From: Breoghania sp.
GTDB lineage: Bacteria; Pseudomonadota; Alphaproteobacteria; Rhizobiales; Stappiaceae
Length of the DNA: 64,000 bases
Assembly: GCF_963674635.1 (NCBI RefSeq)
Contig: NZ_OY771475.1
Location: 2,232,001 to 2,296,000, forward strand
Direction of reading: 5' to 3'
Below the pieces are notes generated by a model. The model had not been told where the DNA came from. It made no database searches and saw nothing but the letters and a program-made list of their open reading frames with translations. How positions within the stretch are numbered: the first letter of the stretch is position 1; each line of letters begins with the position of its first letter. Below are positions 9,006 to 17,705 of this stretch, in pieces. A program made the translations under genes and the position numbers.

Positions 9006-10082
9006 TCAGGCGCGCAGGTCGCAGCCCACGGCGTCGGCCAGCGTGGCAAAGCCCCGTTCGTCCAGCTTCGCGGCCAGATGATCCAGAATGCGCCCGATAA
9101 GCTCCGGGCCTTCATAGATGAAGCCGGTATAGAGCTGGATGAGATCCGCGCCCGCGGCGATCTTCGCCCAGGCGGCTTCCGGCGTATCGATGCCGCCGAC
9201 GCCGATCAACGGCAGATCCGGCCCGACGAGACCGCGCGCACGGGCCAGCATGCGGGTTGAGAGCTCGAAAAGCGGACGCCCGGAAAGGCCTCCCGCCTCC
9301 TGCGCCTTGGCCGCATCGTGCAAGCCATCGCGCGACAGCGTCGTGTTGGAGATGATCAGACCATCGATGCCGCATTCCAGCACTTCGGCACAGATGTCCT
9401 CCAGCCCCGCCTCGTCGACGTCGGGGGCAATCTTGAGCAGGACCGGGACGCTGCGCCCCACGCGAGCGATCGCATCATCGCGGGCGACAAGCGACTGTTG
9501 CAGGAGCGGACGCAGGCTCTCGCGCGCCTGGAGATCGCGCAGGCCCGGCGTGTTGGGCGAGGAAATGTTGATCGTGAAGAAGGATGCGAGATCGGCGAAA
9601 GCCGTGATGCCCGCCACATAGTCGGCAACGCGGTCCGCGGCTTCCTTGTTCGCCCCCACATTGACGCCCACGAGCCCGCCGCGCGCACGGCGACGCTCCA
9701 GCCGGGCGCGCATCGCCGCATGACCATCGTTGTTGAAGCCCATCCGGTTTATGATGGCGCGATCCTCGGCGAGGCGGAACATGCGCGGCGAGGGATTTCC
9801 AGGCTGGGCGAGCGGCGTGACGGTGCCGACCTCGACATAGCCGAAGCCAAGTCCGAGCAGCGCGTCAGGCGCCTGGGCGTTCTTGTCGAAACCGGCGGCA
9901 AGGCCGACCGGATTTGGGAAATCGAGCCCGAAAAGCGTTCGTTTCAGACGCGGGTCGACCTTGAATGACGTGCCCGGCACCAGTCCGCGGGACAAGGCCC
10001 GCATCGCAAGGTGGTGCGAGGTTTCGGGCTCGAACAGGAACATCGCCTTGCGGCCCAGCCGGTTGATCACATCGCCAAACAT
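9006..10082 (-). CDS. pyrD: Dihydroorotate dehydrogenase (quinone), class 2
   Basis: A 358-residue FMN flavoprotein oxidising dihydroorotate to orotate in pyrimidine synthesis, coupled to the quinone pool at the inner membrane. Class 2 features are the amphipathic N-terminal helix (about residues 1-30), the barrel start FGLDFPNPVGLAAGFDKN, FTINISSPNTPGL carrying the catalytic-loop serine, and VGGIDTPEAAWAKI plus QLYTGFIYEGP for the FMN phosphate. It begins 18 bases after the DUF952 gene, so the two are probably one transcript. Confidence 0.96.
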   Translation of the reverse strand: MFGDVINRLGRKAMFLFEPETSHHLAMRALSRGLVPGTSFKVDPRLKRTLFGLDFPNPVGLAAGFDKNAQAPDALLGLGFGYVEVGTVTPLAQPGNPSPRMFRLAEDRAIINRMGFNNDGHAAMRARLERRRARGGLVGVNVGANKEAADRVADYVAGITAFADLASFFTINISSPNTPGLRDLQARESLRPLLQQSLVARDDAIARVGRSVPVLLKIAPDVDEAGLEDICAEVLECGIDGLIISNTTLSRDGLHDAAKAQEAGGLSGRPLFELSTRMLARARGLVGPDLPLIGVGGIDTPEAAWAKIAAGADLIQLYTGFIYEGPELIGRILDHLAAKLDERGFATLADAVGCDLRA

Positions 10083-10100
10083 CTTTTGAACTCCAGCCCT

Positions 10101-10445
10101 TCACGCTTCCAGTTCAGGAAAGACATGCGCGCCCGCATCGTTCAGCGGCAGGGGCACAGCCCATGCGGCCAGAGCCGGATCAAGCGTTGCATAGAGATGA
10201 GGGAAGAGCGCTCCGCCGCGTGAAACTTCCCATTTGAGATCTTCGCCCAAGGCATCTGCGGGAATGGCGACAAGCACCAGGTCATCCTGCCCGGCAAAAT
10301 GCTTGGCTGCCGTCTCGCGCACCTGATCGGCGCTGGAGAAGTGAATGAAGCCGTCCTGAAGGTCAATGGGGGCGCCGTGAAAGACACCCACGGCCACAGC
10401 CGCTTCCCATTCCAGCCGCGGACTGATCTTGTAGACCGTGCTCAC
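10101..10445 (-). CDS. DUF952 domain-containing protein
   Basis: A 114-residue DUF952 protein, with the family patterns VYKISPRLEWEAA, DGFIHFSSADQV and WEVSRGGALFPHLYATL. The start is GTG at 10445: GGAGG (10451-10455 on the minus strand) lies five bases upstream and family similarity begins right after it, whereas the longer frame would add 38 residues with no similarity. The fold resembles ADP-ribosyltransferase-like small proteins but no activity is established. It is directly upstream of pyrD in the same operon. Confidence 0.85.
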   Translation of the reverse strand: MSTVYKISPRLEWEAAVAVGVFHGAPIDLQDGFIHFSSADQVRETAAKHFAGQDDLVLVAIPADALGEDLKWEVSRGGALFPHLYATLDPALAAWAVPLPLNDAGAHVFPELEA

Positions 10446-10788
10446 ACGCTCCTCCGTTTTCCGTTCAAACCAGCTCGCCCACCGGCGCGTCTGACGCGTG
10501 ACACGATGGAAACCGGGCGGGAATCGCACCGCCCTCCCCGTCTTCCTAGCGCAAGTCATCCAAGGTTGGAATGTCAGGCAGTGTCTTGCGAAGGCGAGAA
10601 GGCGTTGCGATTCGCCTTTTGCCCCACCGTCACCTGCCTGACCGTTTCTCAGATTGCCGCCCAGTCGCGCCGATGCGATCGCGAGAACCGGACAGAGGGA
10701 GCTTTGACAATGAAATCAGAGCCATCCCTCGCCCTGAGCCGCTGTTTTCGCCTCACTTTACCAAGAAGGAATATTTGCCGGGATACGG

Positions 10789-10816
10789 TTGTCAGGAGGC
10801 ATAAATTCCTTACACT
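10789..10816 (+). promoter_or_regulatory. Predicted sigma70-type promoter of the S24-like regulator gene
   Basis: TTGTCA (10789-10794) as -35, a 16-base spacer and TACACT (10811-10816) as -10. Transcription would begin near 10823, some 20 bases before the start codon. The promoter is bracketed by a 7-bp perfect inverted repeat, AAGGAAT (10766-10772) and ATTCCTT (10805-10811), which could be an operator. Prediction by eye only. Confidence 0.45.
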
Positions 10817-10845
10817 TGCCTCTCCCATCAATCGGAGGTCGGGCC

Positions 10846-11511
10846 ATGCTTTCCCATGATCGGGTCTGGGCGGCCATTGACACGTTGGCGAAGATCAACG
10901 GCATGTCACCCTCCGGGCTCGCCCGTCGTGCAGGCCTGGACCCTACGACGTTTAATCGCTCCAAGCGCATTGCGAGCGATGGACGACCGCGCTGGCCCTC
11001 CACGGAATCGATTTCCAAGGTCCTTGATGCGACCGGCACGGCGATCGGCGATTTCGTGATGCTGCTGAGCCCGGATCCCGCCGGTGCGCGGTGCGGCGGA
11101 CCGAGCTTCGGCGAAGCTCCGCTCCAGATGCGCAACAGATCGACCGGCTTTTGCGAGGACGTGGCGGGCGGCGGCGGATCTGTGGCCCCGCCCCCTCCTG
11201 GCGCAGCCGGTGACAGGGGTCCCTTTTCCGGCGCGGAGACCGCAGACGCATTTGCGCTGGAGGTTTCCGGAAATTCCATGTTGCCGCATTATCGCGATGG
11301 CGACACGATCATTGTCTCACGCTCAAGCCCGGTGCGGCGGGGAGACCGGGTTGTGGTGCGCACCCATGACGGAGAAATCACGCCATGGGTGTTGACGCAT
11401 CGCACGACGAAAATGGTGGAACTGTCGCCGATCGGCCATGAGCGCACCAAACGCGAGATGCCGACCACCGAGATCGACTGGATCCTGAGGATCACCTGGG
11501 CAAGTCAGTAG
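10846..11511 (+). CDS. S24/LexA-like transcriptional regulator lacking the catalytic lysine
   Basis: A 221-residue protein with an N-terminal helix-turn-helix (about residues 5-65, including GMSPSGLARRAGLDPTTFNR), a Gly/Pro/Ala-rich hinge (about residues 85-132) and a C-terminal S24 peptidase fold starting at FALEVSGNSM. The nucleophile Ser144 is present. LexA uses a lysine 37 residues later (Ser119/Lys156), but the equivalent position here, residue 181 in GEITPWVLTHRT, is a tryptophan (TGG at 11386), so self-cleavage is probably lost. Start ATG 10846 has GGAGG seven bases upstream. The SNase-like gene follows directly. There are no phage genes nearby, so a host regulator is more likely than a prophage repressor. 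Confidence 0.85.
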   Translation: MLSHDRVWAAIDTLAKINGMSPSGLARRAGLDPTTFNRSKRIASDGRPRWPSTESISKVLDATGTAIGDFVMLLSPDPAGARCGGPSFGEAPLQMRNRSTGFCEDVAGGGGSVAPPPPGAAGDRGPFSGAETADAFALEVSGNSMLPHYRDGDTIIVSRSSPVRRGDRVVVRTHDGEITPWVLTHRTTKMVELSPIGHERTKREMPTTEIDWILRITWASQ

Positions 11512-11541
11512 GTGCGGGCAAGGCCGCAGGGGAGGATGCGC

Positions 11542-12540
11542 TTGGCCGAACGGCATGGCATGCGGATCATTGCAGCGTTTTTCGCGGTTGCCGCAGCTGC
11601 CGCCATTGTCGGCTGGCTGCTTCTGCCGCAGGCCTCTCCGCCTGCGCCGAAGACAGCCGCAAGAGCGCAAGGCCCGAAATATTCCGCCAGACCGGATGGC
11701 ATGTCTGCTGCGTCCTTGAAGCCGCCGGCTCCCCCCTCCCCCACACAAGCCCCACCACGCGGGCCGAAGATCGGTGAGATTGTCGCCCCGGCCCGACGTG
11801 ATGTGACGCCCTCGACCCTCACCCAGATGGCCCATTCCAGCGGCCCGCTCGTGCGCGTCGAAGGGGTGGCCCCTCGCCCGAGAAAAACACGGCCTCGCAA
11901 GCGCGAGGAAACGCTTCATCGGGTTGTCGTGGTCGATGGCGGAAACTTGCGCGCCGGGAAAGAGGTTTTCAGTCTCGCGCGCATCACCGCATTGGCACTG
12001 GACGACACATGCGCTTCGCCCGAAGGCGAGGATTGGCCCTGCGGGATGGCGGCCCGCACAGCCCTTCGGCGTCTGATCCGCGGCCGCGCCGTGACGTGCA
12101 GACGCGCAGGAGCCCCTTCGGGCACTGAACAACAAGGGGCGGAGCCGGGCCTGCAGGAGCGCGGATCCAAACCGTCCTATCTGTGCGAAGTGGGCAAGCA
12201 GGATCTCGGCGAGTGGATGCTCCAGCAGGGTTGGGCGGCGCCTGCGCAAGACGATGACGCGAAGGGCCGCGCACTCACGGCGGCCGCGAAAGAAGCCGGG
12301 CGTGGCCAATGGCGGCAGGCGGGATTGCCCCCCATCACCGGTGACGGCAGCGCGACCGATCCATCTGCCGACGACACGTTCGACGATCTGGTGGAACGGC
12401 TGGAGCTCTCGCAGGAAGCCCTTCAACCTGCCCTTGGCGATCCGGATGCGACCGGCAATGCGCCCGCTGACGACTTCTTTGCAAACGCAGATCCGACGCC
12501 GCAGGGAGGCAATTCTCCCTTGCAGCCAGCCCTTCGCTAG
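11542..12540 (+). CDS. Membrane-anchored SNase-like protein, probably without nuclease activity
   Basis: About 332 residues: a hydrophobic N-terminal segment (IIAAFFAVAAAAAIVGWLLL) for anchoring or export, a Pro/Ala-rich linker, a domain resembling staphylococcal nuclease (roughly residues 130-250, starting VVVVDGGNLRAGKEVFSL) and a low-complexity acidic tail. Active SNases carry a DGDT turn, an Arg in RLxGID and a PE pair; here these are DGGN, FSLARIT and AL, so the catalytic residues appear lost. Two cysteines around WPCG and one near VTCR may pair. The start is uncertain: TTG 11542 has GGAGG six bases upstream, while GTG 11512, ATG 11536 and ATG 11560 are alternatives. It follows the S24-like regulator directly and overlaps the convergent SGNH gene by four bases. 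Confidence 0.6.
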   Translation: MAERHGMRIIAAFFAVAAAAAIVGWLLLPQASPPAPKTAARAQGPKYSARPDGMSAASLKPPAPPSPTQAPPRGPKIGEIVAPARRDVTPSTLTQMAHSSGPLVRVEGVAPRPRKTRPRKREETLHRVVVVDGGNLRAGKEVFSLARITALALDDTCASPEGEDWPCGMAARTALRRLIRGRAVTCRRAGAPSGTEQQGAEPGLQERGSKPSYLCEVGKQDLGEWMLQQGWAAPAQDDDAKGRALTAAAKEAGRGQWRQAGLPPITGDGSATDPSADDTFDDLVERLELSQEALQPALGDPDATGNAPADDFFANADPTPQGGNSPLQPALR

Positions 12541-13274
12541 GAGGCGGATATGCGCATGTGATCGGCGATATGCCTGCTCCACATCGCCATGCCGGAGGCG
12601 GACGGGTGAAACCCGTCGGAGCAGAAGCCTTGCGGGTCCATTTCGCTCATGCGCGAGATCGCGGTCGCGCCGCGTTCGGCGCACAAGGTGTTGCCGATCA
12701 TGTTGATGAGCCGGGCCCTGCGTTCCAGGATGCGGCCCAGAAGCGGCGGCAGCGCGGGAACCTGGGTCATCACCATGATGTTCGACCAATACAGATCCGC
12801 ATGCGGGAACCGCGCGCGAAGCGCGTAGAGAAGCCCGCCGAAGCCCGTCTTCCAACCCCGTCCGCTGCGGAAATTCTTGATATCGTTGGTGCCGACGGAC
12901 ACAAGGACATGCGTCCAGTCGCGCGGCTCGATATGGGGAACGACATGGTCACGCAGTTCCGTCGAGATCGCGCTGTTGAAGCCAGCGGTGCGATAGGTGA
13001 CGGGACGGCCCGTGCGATCATTCAGATGCCGGGCGACCTGAGCGGCAAGACCGTCTTCCAGATGGTCGAGGCCGACACCGGCGGCAGAGGAATCCCCCAC
13101 CACCAGCAGCCGGATTTCAGCGCCCTGGCCGGGCAGTCGCCCGCCCGGCTCGCCACGCGCAGGCAGCAGGCGCTCGACCCGCAGCCGAACGCCGATCCCC
13201 TGCCAGGCATAGACGGGAAAGGCGAGCCAGCTTGCCATGGCGGCAAGCCTTATCGCCGTGCGCCCCTCGCCCAT
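12537..13274 (-). CDS. SGNH/GDSL-type hydrolase
   Basis: A 245-residue esterase/lipase-like protein. Block I is VVGDSSAAGVG with nucleophile Ser62, VGTNDIKN matches the block III Gly-Thr-Asn-Asp, and the C-terminal DGFHPSASG carries the catalytic Asp-X-X-His pair. The hydrophobic N-terminus (about residues 8-28) could be a signal or anchor, so it probably acts outside the cytoplasm, on acylated lipids or acetylated glycans. The substrate is unknown. Its stop is 33 bases upstream of the lysS stop region in the same direction; it is convergent with the SNase-like gene. Confidence 0.85.
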   Translation of the reverse strand: MGEGRTAIRLAAMASWLAFPVYAWQGIGVRLRVERLLPARGEPGGRLPGQGAEIRLLVVGDSSAAGVGLDHLEDGLAAQVARHLNDRTGRPVTYRTAGFNSAISTELRDHVVPHIEPRDWTHVLVSVGTNDIKNFRSGRGWKTGFGGLLYALRARFPHADLYWSNIMVMTQVPALPPLLGRILERRARLINMIGNTLCAERGATAISRMSEMDPQGFCSDGFHPSASGMAMWSRHIADHMRISAS

Positions 13275-13307
13275 TCCATCTCTCCCCCCAAAGATCCCGG
13301 CTGAACC

Positions 13308-14963
13308 TCAGCCGAGCTTGCCCTCCAGACATTTGGCAATGAGGGTACGGGTTTCGTCAATCCCGTAAAGAGCAACGAAGGAGCCGAAACGGGGGCCACG
13401 TTCCTGCCCCAGCAGAAGCTGGTAGAGCGAGGAGAACCAGACGACCGAGACGCCCGGGCCGCCATCGGGCCCGGTTTTCTTGGTGTCCTGATACCGCTCG
13501 ATGGAGCGGGCCACATCGAGGATCGCGTCCTGAATGACCGCGCCGTCGGCATCGGCGGGAAGTGCCGCCAGCCGCGCATCGAGATCGATGAGCGCCTGAC
13601 GCTCCACCTCGTCCGGGGCCTTGAAGGACTTGGTGGGCTTCACGAAATCCTCAAAGTAACGGATCGCGTAGCCGACCAGACGGTCCAGTTCCGGGTTGGT
13701 CTCGGCACTCTCGCCCGGCGCATAGCGGGAAATGAACGCCCACAGCACGTCCTTGTTCACCGCGTTAGAGGCGGAGACAAGGTTCAGCAGCATGGCGAAG
13801 GGGACCGGCATTTCCACGTCCGGGATCTTGCCGGAATGGATGTGCCAGACCGGATTGCCGAGCTTCTGCACCTCCGGCATGCCGTCATACTTCTCAAGGA
13901 AGGTGTAATATTCGTCCACCGCCTTTGGAATGACGTCGAAATAGAGCTTCTTGGCGCTCTTGGGCTTCTGGAACATGTAGAGCGCAAGGCTCTCTGTCGG
14001 CGCATAGGTCAGCCATTCATCGATGGTCAGGCCATTGCCCTTGGACTTGGAGATCTTCTCACCCTTGTCGTCGAGGAACAGCTCATAGACAAAATGCTCT
14101 GGCGGGGTGCCGCCCATGACCTGACAGATACGGTCATAGACGCCCATGTTGGGGCCATGATCCTTGCCGAACATCTCGAAATCGACGCCAAGCGCCGCCC
14201 AGCGGGCGCCGAAATCGGGCTTCCACTGGAGCTTCACGTTGCCGCCGGTGACCGGCAGGGTGATGTCCTCGCCATCCTCGTCGGTGAAGGTGATCGTGCC
14301 ATCCTTGGCGTTGACGTCCTTCATCGGCACGTAGAGCACGCGACCGGTCTTGGGCGAGATCGGCAGGAAGGGGCTATAGGTCGCCTGACGCTCTTCGCCG
14401 AGCGTCGGCAGCATCACCTGCATGATCGCGTCGTATTTTTCGAGCGCGCGCAGCAAGGTCTCGTCAAAGCGGCCGGACTTGTAATAGTCCGTCGCGCTGG
14501 CGAATTCATAGTCAAACTTGAACGTGTCGAGGAAGCGCCGCAGCATGGCGTTGTTATGCGCACCGAAGCTGTCGAAATCGCCGCCAAAGGGGTTCGGCAC
14601 AGACGTCAGCGGCTTGTGCAGATGCGGCTCCAGGAAGCTCTTGTCCGGCACGTTGTCGGGGATCTTGCGCATCCCGTCCATGTCATCGGAAAAGCACAGA
14701 AGCCGCGTCGGGATTTTGTCTTCGGTCAGCAGCCGAAAGGCGGTGCGCACCATGGTCGTGCGCGCAACCTCGCCAAAGGTTCCGATATGCGGCAGGCCGG
14801 ACGGGCCATAGCCCGTCTCGAACAAAACCGGCTTGTCGCTTCCCCGTTTCTCGATCCGTTTGACCAGTTTGCGCGCCTCTTCGAACGGCCAGGCTTTGGA
14901 AGCCTGAGCCGCCTCAAGAAATGCGGGCGACAGGTCAAGCGGGGGCAGGGAATGCTCGGTCAT
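13308..14963 (-). CDS. lysS: Lysine--tRNA ligase, class I
   Basis: A 551-residue class I lysyl-tRNA synthetase, which charges tRNA-Lys with lysine using ATP. The HIGH-type motif is PHIGT at residues 58-62 and the KMSKS-type motif is KISKSK near residue 304, preceded by DDKGE. Class I LysRS replaces the more common class II enzyme in archaea and many alphaproteobacteria. Start ATG 14963 matches the usual family N-terminus. It is transcribed alone or with the SGNH gene downstream; 254 bases separate it from the divergent gene at 15218. Confidence 0.96.
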   Translation of the reverse strand: MTEHSLPPLDLSPAFLEAAQASKAWPFEEARKLVKRIEKRGSDKPVLFETGYGPSGLPHIGTFGEVARTTMVRTAFRLLTEDKIPTRLLCFSDDMDGMRKIPDNVPDKSFLEPHLHKPLTSVPNPFGGDFDSFGAHNNAMLRRFLDTFKFDYEFASATDYYKSGRFDETLLRALEKYDAIMQVMLPTLGEERQATYSPFLPISPKTGRVLYVPMKDVNAKDGTITFTDEDGEDITLPVTGGNVKLQWKPDFGARWAALGVDFEMFGKDHGPNMGVYDRICQVMGGTPPEHFVYELFLDDKGEKISKSKGNGLTIDEWLTYAPTESLALYMFQKPKSAKKLYFDVIPKAVDEYYTFLEKYDGMPEVQKLGNPVWHIHSGKIPDVEMPVPFAMLLNLVSASNAVNKDVLWAFISRYAPGESAETNPELDRLVGYAIRYFEDFVKPTKSFKAPDEVERQALIDLDARLAALPADADGAVIQDAILDVARSIERYQDTKKTGPDGGPGVSVVWFSSLYQLLLGQERGPRFGSFVALYGIDETRTLIAKCLEGKLG

Positions 14964-15217
14964 TTTCCGGTTTGTCCATTGAAATGGTGATGAGGCGCCG
15001 TCATGCGTTCAAGGGCGCGGCGCGCCGGGACACTAGTGTGGATTGAGGCAGGAGGAAATCAAAAAAAGCCGCAAGGCGGGGTAATTCGCGCTGACAAACG
15101 CCGAAGCCTCACTTTCGCCGCCAAGCAGACGTTTCTGACATGACCTAACGTGAAAACAGGCATGCTGGCCCCACCGAGCAGGCTTTGTGAGAGACATTTG
15201 CCGAGAGGAGCAGATCG

Positions 15218-15715
15218 GTGAGGCTACGTCGCATCCTGTGGTCTTTGTCCCTCGCGGTGGCAGGGCTGGTTACGCTTTTCGTCGCCGGGCTGACATTTGC
15301 GCCGCTTATGACGTTGGTCCTCCTGGAAGTCCTGTTTCCAACGCAGCCCCATTATGAAATCTCCCGCCGCTTCCAAGGCCCGGACAGCCTGCACAAGGTG
15401 GTTCTGCTGCGCCAGACAAACACGCCATTCCTCTTTCCCGGACAAGGCAGCGATGCGCCCGGTCATCTCTGTCTGGTCGACGCGAAGGGGCGGATCCTTG
15501 CCGGAAAGCCCGTCGAAATGGTGCACCTGGTCGAGGGGATCGAATGGGAGCGCGGCCATGTGCGTGTCAGGGACATCGTCGACTGGGACATTGCCGCTCT
15601 TCAAAGGTCGCGGCGACAAACAGGCCCGACCGCAGCCGCCTTGCGGAGGCGAAGGGGAACCCGTAACGTCACATCCGGAAACACATCTCTTTGCAGGACC
15701 GAGCTTCGCCCATGA
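15218..15715 (+). CDS. Hypothetical protein with one N-terminal membrane segment
   Basis: A 165-residue protein I do not recognise. It starts at GTG 15218 with a GAGAGGAG ribosome-binding site about ten bases before. Residues 8-40 are strongly hydrophobic (LSLAVAGLVTLFVAGLTFAPLM and beyond), so it is either a single-pass membrane protein or has a long uncleaved signal. The middle part (about 50-130) looks folded, with HLCLVDAKGRILAG resembling a beta hairpin. The last 30 residues are Arg-rich and low-complexity. It overlaps the start of the TerB-like gene by a few bases, suggesting co-transcription. Confidence 0.6.
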   Translation: MRLRRILWSLSLAVAGLVTLFVAGLTFAPLMTLVLLEVLFPTQPHYEISRRFQGPDSLHKVVLLRQTNTPFLFPGQGSDAPGHLCLVDAKGRILAGKPVEMVHLVEGIEWERGHVRVRDIVDWDIAALQRSRRQTGPTAAALRRRRGTRNVTSGNTSLCRTELRP

Positions 15716-16125
15716 CCCAAACGGTGTCCCCCCAGAAAGCCCTGATCTACACGATGGTGACGATCTCGGCCGCCGACAGCACGATGACCGATTCCGAGTT
15801 GCTGAAGATCGGCGAGATTGTGCAGACGCTGCCGGTTTTCCGCGAATTCGACAGCGACAATCTCGTACAGGTTGCCGAAGAATGCGGCGCGCTGCTGGAG
15901 GGCGACGACGGCCTGGATACGGTGCTGGAGGTGATTGCGGGAACGCTTCCCAAAAAGCTCTACCAGACAGCCTATGCGCTGGCGGTGGAGGTGGCGGCCG
16001 CCGATCTTGTGGTGGAACAGGAAGAGCTGCGTTTCCTGGCACTGCTGCGCGATCGCCTTGACCTCGACAAGCTCTCGGTCGCCGCGATCGAATTCAGCGC
16101 CCGTGTGCGCAACCGGGTGGGCTGA
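15712..16125 (+). CDS. TerB-like tellurite-resistance family protein
   Basis: A 137-residue all-helical protein resembling the TerB/DjlA-N domain: an N-terminal helix with LIYTMVTISAADSTMTDSEL, then a repeat-like second half with YALAVEVAAADLVVEQEELRFL. Acidic residues at helix ends (AADSTMTDSE and AADLVVEQEE) match the metal-binding positions of TerB. The wider ter operon (terC, terD, terZ) is absent, so a role in tellurite resistance should not be assumed. ATG 15712 is the likely start, four bases inside the preceding gene, which suggests translational coupling. Confidence 0.75.
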   Translation: MTQTVSPQKALIYTMVTISAADSTMTDSELLKIGEIVQTLPVFREFDSDNLVQVAEECGALLEGDDGLDTVLEVIAGTLPKKLYQTAYALAVEVAAADLVVEQEELRFLALLRDRLDLDKLSVAAIEFSARVRNRVG

Positions 16126-16154
16126 GCTCCCCCTCCACCGGCAGGGCCTCTCTC

Positions 16155-17603
16155 CTACCCCCGCCAGAAACGCGGCACGAAGAGCACCATCACCGTCAGC
16201 AGTTCCAGCCTGCCCAGAAGCATGCCGAAGGAAAGGATCCATTTGGCCGTGTCGTTCAGCGGACTGAAGGTGCCCGCAGGCCCAATGATCTCGCCAAGGC
16301 CCGGCCCGACGTTGGAAATGGCCGTGGCCGCGCCGGAAAGCGCGGTCAGATCGTCGAGACCTGTCAGGCTCAAAGCCATGGCGAGCGCCGCGAAGCTGCA
16401 GATATAGAGAAAAAAGAAGCTCTGGACGGCTGCCATCACACCATCATCGATGGGGCGCCCGTTGAAGCGCGGCACGAAAATACCGTTCGGATAGACCATC
16501 CGGTTGAGATGCTGACCGAGATTGGCCCACAGCACCTGAAAGCGGAACACCTTGATCCCGCAGGAGGTGGACCCGGCACATCCCCCGATGAACATGATCA
16601 CGAAGAAGAGCCCGGCGGCGAAGGGCCCCCATGCGTTGTAATCGGCATTGGCATAGCCCGTGCCGGTCATCACCGAGACGACGTTGAAGGCGGCGTAGCG
16701 CAAGCCCTCCAGTCCGTCATGAACCCCGGTATTGTGCTGGAACAGCCAGATGGCGAGGATGAACCCGATCAGCAGCAGGAAGAAGGCGCGCACCTGCGTA
16801 TCGCGCAAAAGCGCCTGCGGCTCGCCCTGAAACAGCTTGATGTAGAGAAGAAACGGCAGCGAGCCGATACACATGAACACGACCGCGATCCAGTCGATGG
16901 CCGCGCTGTCGAAATGACCGATGGAGCCATCCTTCGTTGAAAAGCCACCTGTGGCCACCGTCGTCATGGCGTGCATGATCGCGTCGGAAAACTCCATTCC
17001 CGCGATATTGTAGAGAACCGCACAGAGCGCGGTGAAGCCGATGAAGATCAGCGTCATGATCCCGGAAATCTGGGTCGCACGCGGCAGGATCTTTTCCGGC
17101 GCATCAAAAGCCTCGGCCTTGAAAAGCTGCATGCCGCCAACCTTCAGAAGTGGCAATACGGACAAGGCCATGACAATGATGCCGAGCCCGCCGAGCCATT
17201 GCAGGATCGCGCGCCAGAACAGAACGCCCGGTGGCGCATGATCGAGACCGACAATGACGGTCGCCCCCGTCGTGGTCAGGCCTGACATGGCCTCGAAAAA
17301 GGCATCGGTGTAGCTATCCACACTGCCCGACCACAAGAGCGGAAGCGCCCCGAACCCGGCCAGGACGAGCCAGACGACACAGGTCATCAAAAAGGCCTGC
17401 CTCAGTCCCATCGCCCCCTGCGAACCGCGTGCAGACAGCCAGAGCGACAGGCCGATCATGATGGTGAGCAGGGACGAGGCGGCAAAGATGCGCCAGTCCT
17501 CATTGTCGTCGGCAAGATCCACCAGCGCCGGCACCATCATAGCGCAGCCAAGCGTTGCCAGAAGCACGCCTGTCACGAGCAGGATGGGCCGGAGATCAAG
17601 CAC
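16155..17603 (-). CDS. trkH: TrkH family potassium uptake protein
   Basis: A 482-residue inner-membrane K+ translocating subunit with the four pore repeats of the Trk/Ktr/HKT superfamily. Selectivity-filter segments include SGLTTTGATV, MTTVATGGFST, MTGTGYANAD and ISNVGPGLG. The N-terminus (two spans) and total length match TrkH. It would work with a cytosolic TrkA gating subunit, which is not encoded in this window. Convergent with the TerB-like gene at a 29-base gap. Confidence 0.95.
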   Translation of the reverse strand: MLDLRPILLVTGVLLATLGCAMMVPALVDLADDNEDWRIFAASSLLTIMIGLSLWLSARGSQGAMGLRQAFLMTCVVWLVLAGFGALPLLWSGSVDSYTDAFFEAMSGLTTTGATVIVGLDHAPPGVLFWRAILQWLGGLGIIVMALSVLPLLKVGGMQLFKAEAFDAPEKILPRATQISGIMTLIFIGFTALCAVLYNIAGMEFSDAIMHAMTTVATGGFSTKDGSIGHFDSAAIDWIAVVFMCIGSLPFLLYIKLFQGEPQALLRDTQVRAFFLLLIGFILAIWLFQHNTGVHDGLEGLRYAAFNVVSVMTGTGYANADYNAWGPFAAGLFFVIMFIGGCAGSTSCGIKVFRFQVLWANLGQHLNRMVYPNGIFVPRFNGRPIDDGVMAAVQSFFFLYICSFAALAMALSLTGLDDLTALSGAATAISNVGPGLGEIIGPAGTFSPLNDTAKWILSFGMLLGRLELLTVMVLFVPRFWRG

Positions 17604-17705
17604 GAACGAAGCCTCGGAAAATCAAATGGCACAATGGCAGACATGGGTGACAGGCACGAGAGCTCAGCCGGGCTGTCGCCGCAGGTCTGTTGCGATGTCC
17701 CAAGC

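Noticed and set aside
10846..11511. S24-like regulator as a prophage repressor
   Set aside because: No phage structural, lysis or integrase gene in the window; neighbours are housekeeping genes.
11323..12855. 510-codon open frame on the minus strand across the S24-like and SNase-like genes
   Set aside because: Spans three real genes, composition is low-complexity, no start signal.
15712..16125. TerB-like protein as part of a ter stress or anti-phage operon
   Set aside because: Partner genes terC, terD and terZ or associated ATPases are absent on both sides.
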